A stretch of DNA of 64,000 nt from a virus (IMGVR_UViG_3300028393_000040:18452-82451), one strand, 5' to 3'. Counted from the first letter of the stretch, positions 43,406 through 51,017 are shown. A program made the numbers and translations. The notes: a model not told the origin generated them from the sequence alone.

Positions 43406-44047
43406 ATGATGAAGAACACTAAAAAAGTCAAGAGTAAATTAAAGCCTCGTATGAAGCTTAAGAAAACTAATTTAAAATCAACTGTTCCTGATCAGTGTAG
43501 TTGTGAGCAAAAAGAAGCAAGAAATATTCTTAAAAAGAATATGGCAGGTGATCCAAAATTAAATGAATCATCAAATCTTTTGTTCGCAGAACAATTTTTA
43601 ATTTCATTATTAACAGAAGAAGAGGAACTTCAAGGTGAGTTGCCAGCAGGACCGCCAGCCGAAACTGCACCTGAAGATTTTACACCAGAAAAAAACCAAA
43701 AGGATTTTACAGATTCATTAGAGCAGGGAACAGATGCCAACGAGTTTGATGTTGAAGGTGTTTCTTCGGATATCACACTTGAAACAATTAAAAAGGTTAA
43801 AGATTGGGCTATCAAATTAAATGATTTTGAAAAGTTTTTAAATAACCCATCACAAGATTCACTTCACCGTATTTTAGCTGATAATGATCGTGCTGGTAGC
43901 TTACTTCGTGGTATTACCCGTAAGGCTTCTGATTCAATCACTCGTATTGCTGGCGAAATTGCAAAGCTTAAAGAAGTTCTCAATACATTCGTCAACACCG
44001 CACCAAAGAAGATGCGTGATACTGAGCAGTTAAAGTTAGGTAGTTAA
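43406..44047 (+). CDS. Unknown protein, basic start and helical end
   Basis: 213 residues. A very basic N-terminus (KKVKSKLKPRMKLKKT) is followed by FAEQFLISLLTEEEELQGEL, an acidic Pro-rich linker (near 75-110), and a helical C-terminal domain (LETIKKVKDWAIKLNDFEKF, then IAGEIAKLKEVLNTF). The last third uses more C/G-ending codons, like the capsid gene. The LLTE and basic parts suggest a DNA-associated or internal head protein, unproven. Its end overlaps the converging primase gene by 12 bases. Confidence 0.6.
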   Translation: MMKNTKKVKSKLKPRMKLKKTNLKSTVPDQCSCEQKEARNILKKNMAGDPKLNESSNLLFAEQFLISLLTEEEELQGELPAGPPAETAPEDFTPEKNQKDFTDSLEQGTDANEFDVEGVSSDITLETIKKVKDWAIKLNDFEKFLNNPSQDSLHRILADNDRAGSLLRGITRKASDSITRIAGEIAKLKEVLNTFVNTAPKKMRDTEQLKLGS

Positions 44048-45013
44048 TTGTAAACAATTATCAAGGATTACTTGGTAATCAATTTCATTTAAATCTTCAA
44101 AGATACACCATTCGTTAAAATCTTTGTAACCTGTTCCTTTCTTCCAAGAAAAGATTGATTCGTTATTCATAAGAATTTCTTTCATCTTTTCCTTTGCTGT
44201 ATCATCATGATTAGGATTATCCAATACCCATATTCTTTTGTGAAATGGAAACTCTGCTAATTGATCAGACTGGGTTTTTGTTAAACTAATACCAGCAACA
44301 CCCACTGCGTTTTTAACGCACATTGAATCAATAGGTCCTTCAAACAAAAAGATGTAAGGAATGTCTACGTTCACCCTTTCAATTCCAAAAACTGTTTTCT
44401 CATATCCAGACTTGCCTAAATACCTTGGTTCACTTCTATCAAGTGCTCTGGTTTGGTAAAACGTTACCTTTCTGTTTCTATCATAGAAAGGTATACAAAG
44501 TCTGTTAGCATGAGTGCTGTCAGTAAGACTTATAAAAAGATTTGGAGATTTATTTACAAGAGTATCGAGTTTTCTATTTTTAACATATGTTAATGCTTCA
44601 CTAAAATACTTGTTGTTTTTATAATACTGTTGCTGAACTTGATCAAATATATTAATTGAATCATAAGGTAGGTCAGGAATTGTTTTTCTTTTATATGTTG
44701 TTGTAATATTTTCCTTTTTAAATACATCCACTGATATATCATCGGAATTAATCTCCAGTTGAATATCTTCATATGACATACCTGTAGTTTTCTTAATCCA
44801 ATTCAAAGCTGACCAAGTTTCATTACAGTTAAAACAATGAAAAGTATTGGTATTAGGATAATACCAGAGTCTTTTTTTTCTACCCAAACTTTTTCCTTCT
44901 TTACAGATAGGACATGATGCATTATACTGACCGTTATGCTTTTTAAATTCTGGTTCTATGGAATAACTCATGAATTTATTCATGACATAGGTAGACGGAA
45001 GCCTGTGTTTCAT
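44036..45013 (-). CDS. 61: DNA primase gp61
   Basis: 325 residues (T4: 342). It makes RNA primers for lagging-strand synthesis with the gp41 helicase. The zinc-binding domain has CPIC at 34-37 and CFNC (C60, C63). The TOPRIM core includes FLFEGPIDSMCVKNA near 217-231 and the acidic WVLDNPNHDD near 255-264. YQTRALDRSEPRYLGKSG is conserved between them. It has its own sigma70-like promoter, -10 ending six bases before the ATG. Confidence 0.92.
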   Translation of the reverse strand: MKHRLPSTYVMNKFMSYSIEPEFKKHNGQYNASCPICKEGKSLGRKKRLWYYPNTNTFHCFNCNETWSALNWIKKTTGMSYEDIQLEINSDDISVDVFKKENITTTYKRKTIPDLPYDSINIFDQVQQQYYKNNKYFSEALTYVKNRKLDTLVNKSPNLFISLTDSTHANRLCIPFYDRNRKVTFYQTRALDRSEPRYLGKSGYEKTVFGIERVNVDIPYIFLFEGPIDSMCVKNAVGVAGISLTKTQSDQLAEFPFHKRIWVLDNPNHDDTAKEKMKEILMNNESIFSWKKGTGYKDFNEWCIFEDLNEIDYQVILDNCLQLTT

Positions 45014-45019
45014 ATTCTC

Positions 45020-45047
45020 AATATAACAGAGAATATCTTGAAGTCAA
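45020..45047 (-). promoter_or_regulatory. Sigma70-like promoter for primase, TTGACT-N16-TATATT
   Basis: -35 at 45042-45047, -10 at 45020-45025, six bases before the ATG at 45013. Confidence 0.7.
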
Positions 45048-45500
45048 TTAAATTTCAGTATGCTGAACTTTAGGTGGTGATTCGGCATTGAACCATTCTG
45101 CGGTTTCTTTAGAAGTTGGTTCTTTTGGATTTGTTACCATATCCTCTAAGTTTTGCTCTTCTGGTTGGGATTCTTCTTCTTTGTAAGGTTCAAACGGACA
45201 CTCATCATGGTTTTTTAACCAATCATAAAATATAACAGCATATCCATCTGCAATTTCACTTTTTTTAAGTTGTTTAAAGATTAAAGAAATTGCATTTTTA
45301 AGAGTTTTAGGTGTATAAAAATCTTTATCTTTTAATTTTAAAGCAATTGATTTAAAATGCCCCTTGTGTTCATCTTCTGGGTCAAGTTCATTAATTAATT
45401 TTTTAACCGAATCAAGATTAAACTTAAACTTTTTTGTTTCATCTTTTTTTCTTCCTTCCTCTAAAAGATTTTCAACTAAAATATCATAATTCTTTAACAT
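45048..45500 (-). CDS. Unknown protein with LLEEG N-terminal motif
   Basis: 150 residues. MLKNYDILVENLLEEGRKK resembles a capsid-targeting leader ending in L-E-E|G. The middle is a Lys-rich helical domain (VKKLINELDPEDEHKGHF, then LKNAISLIFKQLKK and AVIFYDWLKNHDECPFEPY). The last 45 residues are acidic and Pro/Gln-rich. No family recognised. A TAAGTA box five bases before the ATG suggests late expression. Confidence 0.6.
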   Translation of the reverse strand: MLKNYDILVENLLEEGRKKDETKKFKFNLDSVKKLINELDPEDEHKGHFKSIALKLKDKDFYTPKTLKNAISLIFKQLKKSEIADGYAVIFYDWLKNHDECPFEPYKEEESQPEEQNLEDMVTNPKEPTSKETAEWFNAESPPKVQHTEI

Positions 45501-45505
45501 ATTAC

Positions 45506-45511
45506 TACTTA
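45506..45511 (-). promoter_or_regulatory. Late-type TAAGTA box
   Basis: TATAAGTA, with TAAGTA ending five bases before the ATG at 45500. Confidence 0.5.
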
Positions 45512-45522
45512 TATGTTATATA

Positions 45523-45858
45523 TTACCTTTTCTTACTTTCAATAATTTTTAAAATTTCAATAACCGCATATCTTCCTATATGTGAATCAGTGCAACCATT
45601 AGCTCTTGAGCAGTCTTTCCATCTTTTTATTAAATCTTCACTACATCTAAAATTTGCTACTGCTGTCTGTTCGCCTTTTCTTTTATTTTCTTGTGGTGGA
45701 AGTTGGAAATTTTTTTCTTCAATTAATTTTAAAATATTTTCTAATCCACGCACTAAAATATCAGATGCAGTTAAATTTTCTAGTGTAGTTGCTGTTTGTT
45801 TGAATTTAATTAATAAGTCAAGTGGTATTCTAAAAGATGAATTTTTTTTAATAGACAT
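45523..45858 (-). CDS. Putative tandem ribbon-helix-helix DNA-binding protein
   Basis: 111 residues with two similar halves. SSFRIPLDLLIKFKQTATTL then SDILVRGLENILKLI (7-46) and VANFRCSEDLIKRWKDCSRA then SHIGRYAVIEILKII (68-108) each give a short strand followed by two helices, as in Arc/CopG-type proteins. A single chain with two such units could bind DNA without dimerising. A regulatory role is inferred. The gene lies between the nucleotide-binding protein and the 150-residue gene. Confidence 0.5.
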   Translation of the reverse strand: MSIKKNSSFRIPLDLLIKFKQTATTLENLTASDILVRGLENILKLIEEKNFQLPPQENKRKGEQTAVANFRCSEDLIKRWKDCSRANGCTDSHIGRYAVIEILKIIESKKR

Positions 45859-45866
45859 ATATATAA

Positions 45867-46550
45867 TTACCTAATACCCATGTCTTTTTCGATTCTTTTT
45901 AAATCTGCTTCGCTTGCACCTATAACAGTACTAAGCAAACTGGTCTCCTCACCAAAAAATTTACCATTTGGTTGGATGTAAAGTTCGGTCATTTTAATTC
46001 TTTCTTCTCTATTACCAAAAATTTCAATTAATGCTGGTGAATCTTCTTTTGGAAAGACTCTGCCATCTGCTCTATTGTATGATTCACTAAATACTTTAAA
46101 AATATTGTCAATTTCTTCTCTAAAGGTTTCATCAATCTCTCTAAATCCATCATTTTCAATTGGTACGGAGGCTACTTTTGTTAGTGGTACAAAGAAAATA
46201 ATATCAAACATCTTCAATGTTTCTCTTATCATGACTCTTTGTTCGTCAAGAAGTTTGTCACTAAGCTTTCCATTCAAGTTCAACCATGAAGAATATGCCA
46301 AAACATCAAGAACGCACCTGTCAGTAATAAAAAAATCATTACCTGCTGAGTTAATAATCTGATCGGTTAAGAAATTTAGAATTTCCTTCTGTGTTTCTTC
46401 GGTTGATTCTTTGCTATGGGGAAGATTTTTTTCCTGTAACATCTCCCTGTAAGATTTATTCGTTGTCGTGTACATTGACCAATTCGTAATGAAATCCTTT
46501 ACGAATGTGGACTTACCCATGTTTTGTGAACCTACTACCGCTATTTTCAT
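45867..46550 (-). CDS. P-loop nucleotide kinase/AAA-like protein
   Basis: 227 residues. Walker A GSQNMGKST at 7-15 and FFITDRCVLDVLAYSSWLN (near 72-90) match NadR/AAA_28-type kinases, which phosphorylate small nucleosides or bind ATP. MFDIIFFVPLTKVA is the core strand before the lid. The substrate is unknown. The gene overlaps the 99-residue gene upstream by four bases. Confidence 0.7.
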   Translation of the reverse strand: MKIAVVGSQNMGKSTFVKDFITNWSMYTTTNKSYREMLQEKNLPHSKESTEETQKEILNFLTDQIINSAGNDFFITDRCVLDVLAYSSWLNLNGKLSDKLLDEQRVMIRETLKMFDIIFFVPLTKVASVPIENDGFREIDETFREEIDNIFKVFSESYNRADGRVFPKEDSPALIEIFGNREERIKMTELYIQPNGKFFGEETSLLSTVIGASEADLKRIEKDMGIR

Positions 46551-46846
46551 TCTTTTATATCCTTTACAATTTCAGGAAAAAACTTAACAATTTCTTGTGT
46601 GTGTTCGTCATGAAAAACATCTTCATCTTTATTATTTTTAAAAGCAACAATATTTATGTCATCTAAAACAATTTCTGGAAACATTATTCTAATTTTTTTT
46701 GCAAGTTCAAACATATTTAATGTTTCTTGTTTATAAAAAGAAGCACATACATCAACACTTGATGAAAATAAAAGACTTTCTAAAAGAGTTTTTACTTCAT
46801 CTTTTGTTAAAGATGAAATACTATAAGATTCATTAATATTATTCAT
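46547..46846 (-). CDS. Unknown small protein, 99 residues
   Basis: Mixed alpha/beta: LTKDEVKTLLESLLFSSSVD, MFELAKKIRIMFPEIVLDDI, then NIVAFKNNKDEDVFHDEH and a terminal EIVKFFPEIVKDIKE. No family recognised. First gene of a two-gene unit with the P-loop kinase, sharing an ATGA overlap, so a partner role is likely. A good sigma70-like promoter precedes it. Confidence 0.6.
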   Translation of the reverse strand: MNNINESYSISSLTKDEVKTLLESLLFSSSVDVCASFYKQETLNMFELAKKIRIMFPEIVLDDINIVAFKNNKDEDVFHDEHTQEIVKFFPEIVKDIKE

Positions 46847-46854
46847 TACCTACT

Positions 46855-46882
46855 ATTTTAATAGTAATAATGAAAAAGTCAA
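46855..46882 (-). promoter_or_regulatory. Sigma70-like promoter, TTGACT-N16-TAAAAT
   Basis: -35 at 46877-46882, -10 at 46855-46860, eight bases before the ATG at 46846. Confidence 0.65.
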
Positions 46883-46889
46883 ACTAATA

Positions 46890-47366
46890 TTATTCATCCC
46901 CAGCCATTGGGACGCTGTCTAGTGTTTGTTTAATGTTTTTAATTTCTTGTTTCGTGTCTGTTGATTTTTTAGGATCTAATTTAGTGGAAAGTGCTGTTAA
47001 TATACTATCCAATTTAGTCATTTGACCTCTGCCTTCCATTGCTTTTAAAATTTCATTTTTATCCTCACCTTTATAATTTTTTAAAATAAAATCATATAAT
47101 GAATTTAAAAAATTCTGAATTACATTTGGTTCATCATTTATCATCTGATTGTCATTTGGTGTGGGTAATGCAGAATCTTCGGTTGAAGATACTTGTTGGG
47201 GTGTATTCATATCTGCGCCAGCTTCATCTTCCACTTCGGGTGCTACTTCGGGTGCAGGGGCATTAGTTGGATCAAGTTCTTCTGAACCTGCGGGTTCTTC
47301 GGTTGGCATTCCTTGAGCCTCAAGAATGTGATTATATTTCCCAATCAGATTTAAAAATTTACTCAT
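46890..47366 (-). CDS. Unknown acidic protein with HILEA leader
   Basis: 158 residues. The first 18 residues, MSKFLNLIGKYNHILEAQ, form an amphipathic helix ending in I-L-E|A, a capsid-targeting-like pattern. Residues about 20-75 are an acidic Pro/Glu-rich linker. The C-terminal half is helical (FLNSLYDFILKNYKG, TKLDSILTALSTKLD). A TAAATA box lies seven bases before the ATG. It may be packaged in the head; no family recognised. Confidence 0.58.
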   Translation of the reverse strand: MSKFLNLIGKYNHILEAQGMPTEEPAGSEELDPTNAPAPEVAPEVEDEAGADMNTPQQVSSTEDSALPTPNDNQMINDEPNVIQNFLNSLYDFILKNYKGEDKNEILKAMEGRGQMTKLDSILTALSTKLDPKKSTDTKQEIKNIKQTLDSVPMAGDE

Positions 47367-47373
47367 ATTAATC

Positions 47374-47379
47374 TATTTA
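47374..47379 (-). promoter_or_regulatory. Late-type TAAATA box
   Basis: GATAAATAG, with TAAATA seven bases before the ATG at 47366. Confidence 0.5.
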
Positions 47380-47384
47380 TCTAT

Positions 47385-47996
47385 TTATGCACAACTTTCC
47401 ACAAGTTTAGCTTCTGCTTCTCGTCTTTCTAGTAATCCATCCAACCCTTTGCCTTCCCATATACGTTTCATTTTGCGAAGTTCTTTGGCTATACCTTTAT
47501 AATCTTTCTTGGGAACTAAAACTCTTATGTTTCTCATTTCTAAACGACTATCTCCTGTTAATGAAGATCCTCTGTTAAAAACTAGAGAGACAATTGCACC
47601 ATAGGCATCATCACAAAGCTCTGAGAGGCTTGGGAAAGCTTTTTCTGCAAGTCTAGAAAACTTTGCCCATGTAATCTTATCAAATATATCTATGGCTTTA
47701 TCCCAAGGGATTTCTATACCACTATTTTTATGTTGTTGAGTATATTCTTTACCAGCTTGTCCTGTTTTACCAGAAGCACCTTTTATTATTTCTAATTGAT
47801 CTTTAGGGAGAAAAGAAAACATTGTTTCTAATTCGTTTGGGGTATAATAACCACAATCAATTCCAATACCAAGAGTCATTCCACTAGCACCACTGGGCCA
47901 TTCTGGTTTAGTCAAATACTTTTCATAGTAGGATTTTCCACCACCTACTTCATATTCTAAAATTAATGCTAGTGCTTTCGATGATGGGTTTTTCAT
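47385..47996 (-). CDS. Endolysin, lysozyme/pesticin-like muramidase
   Basis: 203 residues. ILEYEVGGGKSYYEKYL then WPSGASGMTLGIGIDCGY (12-50) has the catalytic Glu (E14 or E16) and the T-x-G-I-G-x-D pattern of the T4-lysozyme/pesticin superfamily. The C-terminal helices include YGAIVSLVFNRGSSLTGDSR, equivalent to the conserved NxG-region of these muramidases. No signal peptide, so it needs a holin. It lies at the end of the lysis cassette, one base after the 39-residue gene. Confidence 0.8.
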   Translation of the reverse strand: MKNPSSKALALILEYEVGGGKSYYEKYLTKPEWPSGASGMTLGIGIDCGYYTPNELETMFSFLPKDQLEIIKGASGKTGQAGKEYTQQHKNSGIEIPWDKAIDIFDKITWAKFSRLAEKAFPSLSELCDDAYGAIVSLVFNRGSSLTGDSRLEMRNIRVLVPKKDYKGIAKELRKMKRIWEGKGLDGLLERREAEAKLVESCA

Positions 47997-47997
47997 A

Positions 47998-48117
47998 TTA
48001 TTTCTTTTTTTTCTTTCCTTTATTCTTTGGCTTCTTATGATTTTTCTTCATATTAATTGCAATAGCTGCTTGCTGTGCCATATTTGCTGCTTCTAAAAAA
48101 TATTGTTTAAAGTTCAT
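47998..48117 (-). CDS. Very small basic protein, 39 residues
   Basis: An ATG at 48117 shares ATGA with the stop of the upstream membrane-protein gene, and a TAA at 47998 precedes the endolysin ATG by one base, so it fits exactly between two real genes. It begins MNFKQYFLEAANMAQQAA and ends in a strongly basic tail (HKKPKNKGKKKKK). The YFLE|AA leader resembles a capsid-targeting sequence; an alternative is a lysis regulator. Function unknown. Confidence 0.6.
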   Translation of the reverse strand: MNFKQYFLEAANMAQQAAIAINMKKNHKKPKNKGKKKKK

Positions 48118-48566
48118 AATTCGGTTATGTTATAATCTTCTTCCTTTGCGTTATTGGAAAGGATTTCCTCTTTTACATCTTCATGTTTGGTTTCTTTTAC
48201 TGACTGAGCTTCTCCAGAGACACTTGCACTAGAAGAACTATTATATCTAAGGTCAACAAGTCCTTGAGCACCAAGATACACAGATATAACAAGCGCAATC
48301 TGCTCCATAATCTTTGTAAAAATTGTTGCATATGTTGTAATAACAATGTCATGATCTTTTGGGATAAAAAATAATATACCAACTGCTATAAAGAACATCG
48401 AAACTATAACAAGCAACGATGTCATGATTATAAAAAACTTTTTGGAAGCCAAATGATTGGTATCTTCCATTTGTTTTTCTAAATAAGCAGGTGTATTGGG
48501 TGGTGCTTTTCCGTTTGTAAGAAAAGCACTAACAGTTTGACCTATATTGACAAGATTTTGCCACAT
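48114..48566 (-). CDS. Two-span membrane protein, candidate holin
   Basis: 150 residues from the ATG at 48566. An upstream frame to 48665 crosses the neighbouring gene, and the TAAGTA box five bases before 48566 supports this start. Membrane segments are at about 44-67 (FFIIMTSLLVIVSMFFIAVG) and 82-102 (IMEQIALVISVYLGAQGLVD). The C-terminal 45 residues are Ser-rich then acidic. Two spans, an acidic tail and its place between endolysin and spanin fit a class II-type holin, though no family match is apparent. Confidence 0.55.
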   Translation of the reverse strand: MWQNLVNIGQTVSAFLTNGKAPPNTPAYLEKQMEDTNHLASKKFFIIMTSLLVIVSMFFIAVGILFFIPKDHDIVITTYATIFTKIMEQIALVISVYLGAQGLVDLRYNSSSSASVSGEAQSVKETKHEDVKEEILSNNAKEEDYNITEL

Positions 48567-48571
48567 ATAGG

Positions 48572-48577
48572 TACTTA
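48572..48577 (-). promoter_or_regulatory. Late-type TAAGTA box
   Basis: CATAAGTA, with TAAGTA five bases before the ATG at 48566. Confidence 0.5.
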
Positions 48578-48586
48578 TGCTTAAAA

Positions 48587-48754
48587 CTAAAATATAGTAC
48601 CAAGAATAAAACCAACCACAAAGCCAACAAGGAAAATTGCCTTTAGGGGATTTGTTTTTGCCCAAAGATATAAATCACCAATAATAAAAATTGTTTTTTG
48701 TTTTACTATAACTGCGTCTTGTTTTATTGTTTCTTCTATTTTTTGCGTGTCCAT
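48587..48754 (-). CDS. Small single-span membrane protein
   Basis: 55 residues from the ATG at 48754, one base after the stop of the lipoprotein gene. MDTQKIEETIKQDAVIVKQK is an amphipathic helix, and the C-terminus AIFLVGFVVGFILGTIF is a membrane segment with two Gly-rich turns. It resembles the layout of small tail-anchored, DUF883-like proteins. It could be an antiholin or a second holin in this cassette; this is inference from position. Confidence 0.6.
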   Translation of the reverse strand: MDTQKIEETIKQDAVIVKQKTIFIIGDLYLWAKTNPLKAIFLVGFVVGFILGTIF

Positions 48755-48755
48755 A

Positions 48756-49337
48756 TTATAAAAAGAATAATCCGTTGGATTTAGCATAGAAATATACACC
48801 GATTAATACCAATAATCCAATTATGATAATGTTTCTCCATAAAAGCTGAAGATCCTTCTTGATAAGAAGCTTTTCGTCAGCGTTTAACTTATCAAGTATT
48901 TTACTTTGATTTGTTTTTTGTAATGCAAGTTCTTCATCAACAATTTTTTTATCTTTTATAAGATTTGCATTATCTTTTGTAAGTTGATTTTTGGTATCTC
49001 TATCTTTTAAAAGAGTTGAGTAATCTTCAGACCCCACCACTATTACCTTAGAATTTTTAAATTGATCTGGTACTAAAACAACTTGTGTTTTTTCTGCGTT
49101 TTTTGAATTTTTAACAACTTCACCTGCTTGATAAACAGATTGCACTTGTATCCTATGCTTTGGGATTTTTACCAATCTTGTTGTTTGGTCTGAGTAATAG
49201 TAAGCAAGATCAATTCTACCCTTGTTTACTGAATCATTGGTAGCATAAACATTACGACTTAATGCTTCTGATTGTTTTTCTGTATAAACGGTGCAAGATA
49301 CAAGAAATATTGTCAAAAAAGTTAAAATTTTCTTCAT
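48756..49337 (-). CDS. Candidate unimolecular spanin (lipoprotein with C-terminal membrane span)
   Basis: 193 residues. MKKILTFLTIFLVSCTVYTE is a lipoprotein signal with lipobox L-V-S-C, the modified Cys being C15. After about 150 mostly hydrophilic residues, rich in beta and coiled-coil (LLKDRDTKNQLTKDNANLIK), comes a C-terminal membrane span, IIIIGLLVLIGVYFYAK (about 169-185). This topology, outer-membrane lipid anchor plus inner-membrane span, is that of T1-type u-spanins, which fuse the two membranes at lysis. T1 gp11 is 131 residues. Position next to endolysin and membrane proteins supports it. Confidence 0.65.
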   Translation of the reverse strand: MKKILTFLTIFLVSCTVYTEKQSEALSRNVYATNDSVNKGRIDLAYYYSDQTTRLVKIPKHRIQVQSVYQAGEVVKNSKNAEKTQVVLVPDQFKNSKVIVVGSEDYSTLLKDRDTKNQLTKDNANLIKDKKIVDEELALQKTNQSKILDKLNADEKLLIKKDLQLLWRNIIIIGLLVLIGVYFYAKSNGLFFL

Positions 49338-49342
49338 ACGGA

Positions 49343-49348
49343 TATTTA
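49343..49348 (-). promoter_or_regulatory. Late-type TAAATA box for the lysis genes
   Basis: TTAAATAT, with TAAATA five bases before the lipoprotein ATG at 49337. Confidence 0.5.
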
Positions 49349-49600
49349 ATGAACAAGTTTAGTTGTCAAGTCTGAACTACTAGAAGTAGAAAGAGAATCA
49401 GAATTACACATGGGTTTATAACCACCGTTCCAAGGACTAGGAAAGGGTATTTCATGTTTAGAAACACAATCATCAATCCCGTGACCCCAATTGTTATAAT
49501 GACCTAATCCCTTGAGTTTATTTTGTTCTTCTAATGCATTTGCTATTCTATTAAGAGCAAATACTATATCTTTTAAAGATCCGTCTATATTTGTAATCAT
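49346..49600 (-). CDS. Unknown small protein, 84 residues
   Basis: An N-terminal amphipathic helix (LKDIVFALNRIANALEEQNK) followed by a Gly/His/Trp-rich middle (LGHYNNWGHGIDDC) with two Cys, then a Ser-rich tail. No family recognised and no membrane span. It ends eight bases before the lipoprotein gene, so it may belong to the lysis unit. Confidence 0.5.
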   Translation of the reverse strand: MITNIDGSLKDIVFALNRIANALEEQNKLKGLGHYNNWGHGIDDCVSKHEIPFPSPWNGGYKPMCNSDSLSTSSSSDLTTKLVH

Positions 49601-49631
49601 ATTTTTATATTAAACAATTAACATAAAAAAA

Positions 49632-50402
49632 TTAATTGTCAAACCATTTTTTAATGTTTTTACCTATACATGTTGGTATTTTAAAAAATAAACTTTCTTC
49701 GTTAAGTGCATGAGCTTCTTTTGCGTTGGCAATTGTGATGAAATCAGATAACAGCTTAATATTTCTTTCAAATCCTGCACCCTTTGATTTGTGATAAGCA
49801 CTTTTACTAAAATGTCCATCATTTAAAACAATGGAATCTGGACTTTCTTCCATCCACATCTCAGTTAACATTTTATCATCTGATAAAATATAGGCAGTTT
49901 TTACTTTTTTTCTAAGATTTTTCCAATTTAAAGCATCAAAACCTCTATCTGTTCCTCTTAGATGAACCAAAGGCATTTTTGTTAAAGTTTTTGTTTTATT
50001 TTTAATTAATTGTTTAACTTCATCGGTTAATCTTAATTTATCTGAAATTAAATCGTAATCATATCTCCTATAACCTATACCAGAATAAACAACACATTCT
50101 TCATCTCTGTTTTCTATATTTTCCCATTCTTTTATATTATAAAGCCATTCACCACCCTTTGGATAATTTATTTCAGACCAAATAATAGGATGAACATTTT
50201 TCTTTTTTGGTTCTTTTTCAATTGTTTGGATATTTTTAATTTTAAAATATCTAAAAAAAGAATCATTCCAAATAGAATCTTTCCAATCCACATGCAAAAT
50301 TCTTTTTTCATTTTCCGCTAACCACATACAATAAGTTAATCCCTGAAGCCTGTCACCAAATCCTTCCCAACCTTTCATAATAATGTATTTTGCTTTTGGC
50401 AT
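49632..50402 (-). CDS. Fucosyltransferase-like glycosyltransferase
   Basis: 256 residues from the ATG at 50402 (a TTG at 50414 is less likely). KGWEGFGDRLQGLTYCMWLA (10-29) corresponds to the G-x-G-N/D-R-L donor loop, and MPLVHLRGTDRGF near 139-151 to the H-x-R-x-x-D motif of GT11/GT23-type fucosyltransferases. DSIVLNDGHFSKSAYH fits the region after it. It stands alone as a glycan gene between lysis genes and a zinc-protein group. Repeated AT-rich boxes precede it. Confidence 0.68.
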   Translation of the reverse strand: MPKAKYIIMKGWEGFGDRLQGLTYCMWLAENEKRILHVDWKDSIWNDSFFRYFKIKNIQTIEKEPKKKNVHPIIWSEINYPKGGEWLYNIKEWENIENRDEECVVYSGIGYRRYDYDLISDKLRLTDEVKQLIKNKTKTLTKMPLVHLRGTDRGFDALNWKNLRKKVKTAYILSDDKMLTEMWMEESPDSIVLNDGHFSKSAYHKSKGAGFERNIKLLSDFITIANAKEAHALNEESLFFKIPTCIGKNIKKWFDN

Positions 50403-50415
50403 AAAAATTTCCAAG

Positions 50416-50467
50416 AAGTATTATAAGATATTTAAGTATTATAAGATATTTAAGTATTATATTTAAG
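50416..50467. repeat. 18-base tandem repeat with promoter-like boxes
   Basis: Almost three copies of an 18-base unit. On the minus strand each copy carries TAAATAT and, in the first two, CTTATAATAC, so TATAAT appears repeatedly upstream of the gene at 50402. No TTG-type -35 sits 16 bases away. Confidence 0.7.
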
Positions 50468-50486
50468 TTAAAAGCACTATAAGGGT

Positions 50487-50505
50487 TAAAAAGGATGACA
50501 TCCTA
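50487..50505 (-). terminator. Rho-independent-type terminator
   Basis: AGGAT / ATCCT hairpin with a 3-base loop (50492-50504), extended by A/T pairs and followed by TTTTT on the minus strand, just past the stop of the gene at 50508. Confidence 0.65.
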
Positions 50506-50507
50506 TT

Positions 50508-51017
50508 TTACTCCTGTGAGATATATTTGTCAATAGGTAGTTTTAACTTTTTTTTATGTTTGGTTAAAAATTCTTCATCTTCACCAGATGGAATAATACA
50601 AGGATAACCATCAAAAATACCTTTAATACACTGAAATAAAGGCTTTTCACTCTGTATTTCAACAAAATTTGGTAATTTTGACTTTAAAACTTTTTTTGCA
50701 ACCTTAATAAACCTATTTGGGTCATCAAAATACTCATTCCACACGTTTAAATTGATTTTTTCTCTATAAAAGCATAAAATTTTGCAATTTGACTTGTTCA
50801 ATTTATCATTAATGATAATTAACGCATCTGTAATCCACAATTGTATATATTCCTTTATCCTTATATTCTTTTCAGATATTTTACCATTCTTTAATAATTG
50901 CCACTCGTAGCAATAATCAACATAATCTGCTGCAAGTTCTTCGATGTAATCAAATACGTCAAATATAAGGATATTATCCTTTAAATGGTAAAAAAAATAA
51001 TCTTTAGAGTACCTCAT
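50508..51017 (-). CDS. Unknown protein, 169 residues
   Basis: Rich in Ile, Lys, Tyr and Asp; mostly helical. MRYSKDYFFYHLKDNILIFD, then DYIEELAADYVDYCYEWQLL, WITDALIIINDKLNKSNCKI and FDGYPCIIPSGEDEEFL. No family recognised. It overlaps the upstream zinc protein gene by 14 bases, so the two are co-translated, and it ends the unit at the hairpin terminator. Confidence 0.6.
   Translation of the reverse strand: MRYSKDYFFYHLKDNILIFDVFDYIEELAADYVDYCYEWQLLKNGKISEKNIRIKEYIQLWITDALIIINDKLNKSNCKILCFYREKINLNVWNEYFDDPNRFIKVAKKVLKSKLPNFVEIQSEKPLFQCIKGIFDGYPCIIPSGEDEEFLTKHKKKLKLPIDKYISQE

Noticed and set aside
43404-43431. TTGACT box as promoter of the glycosyltransferase at 43378
   Set aside because: With a 16-base spacer the -10 would be TCATTA, 25 bases from the start, unlike all other promoters here.
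48567-48665. 33-residue N-terminal extension of the holin candidate
   Set aside because: It lies inside the neighbouring 55-residue gene and starts upstream of the TAAGTA box; the ATG at 48566 is better placed.
49607-49642. TTGACA box as promoter for the gene at 49600
   Set aside because: The nearest suitable -10 (TAATAT) is 24 bases away, well outside the usual spacing.
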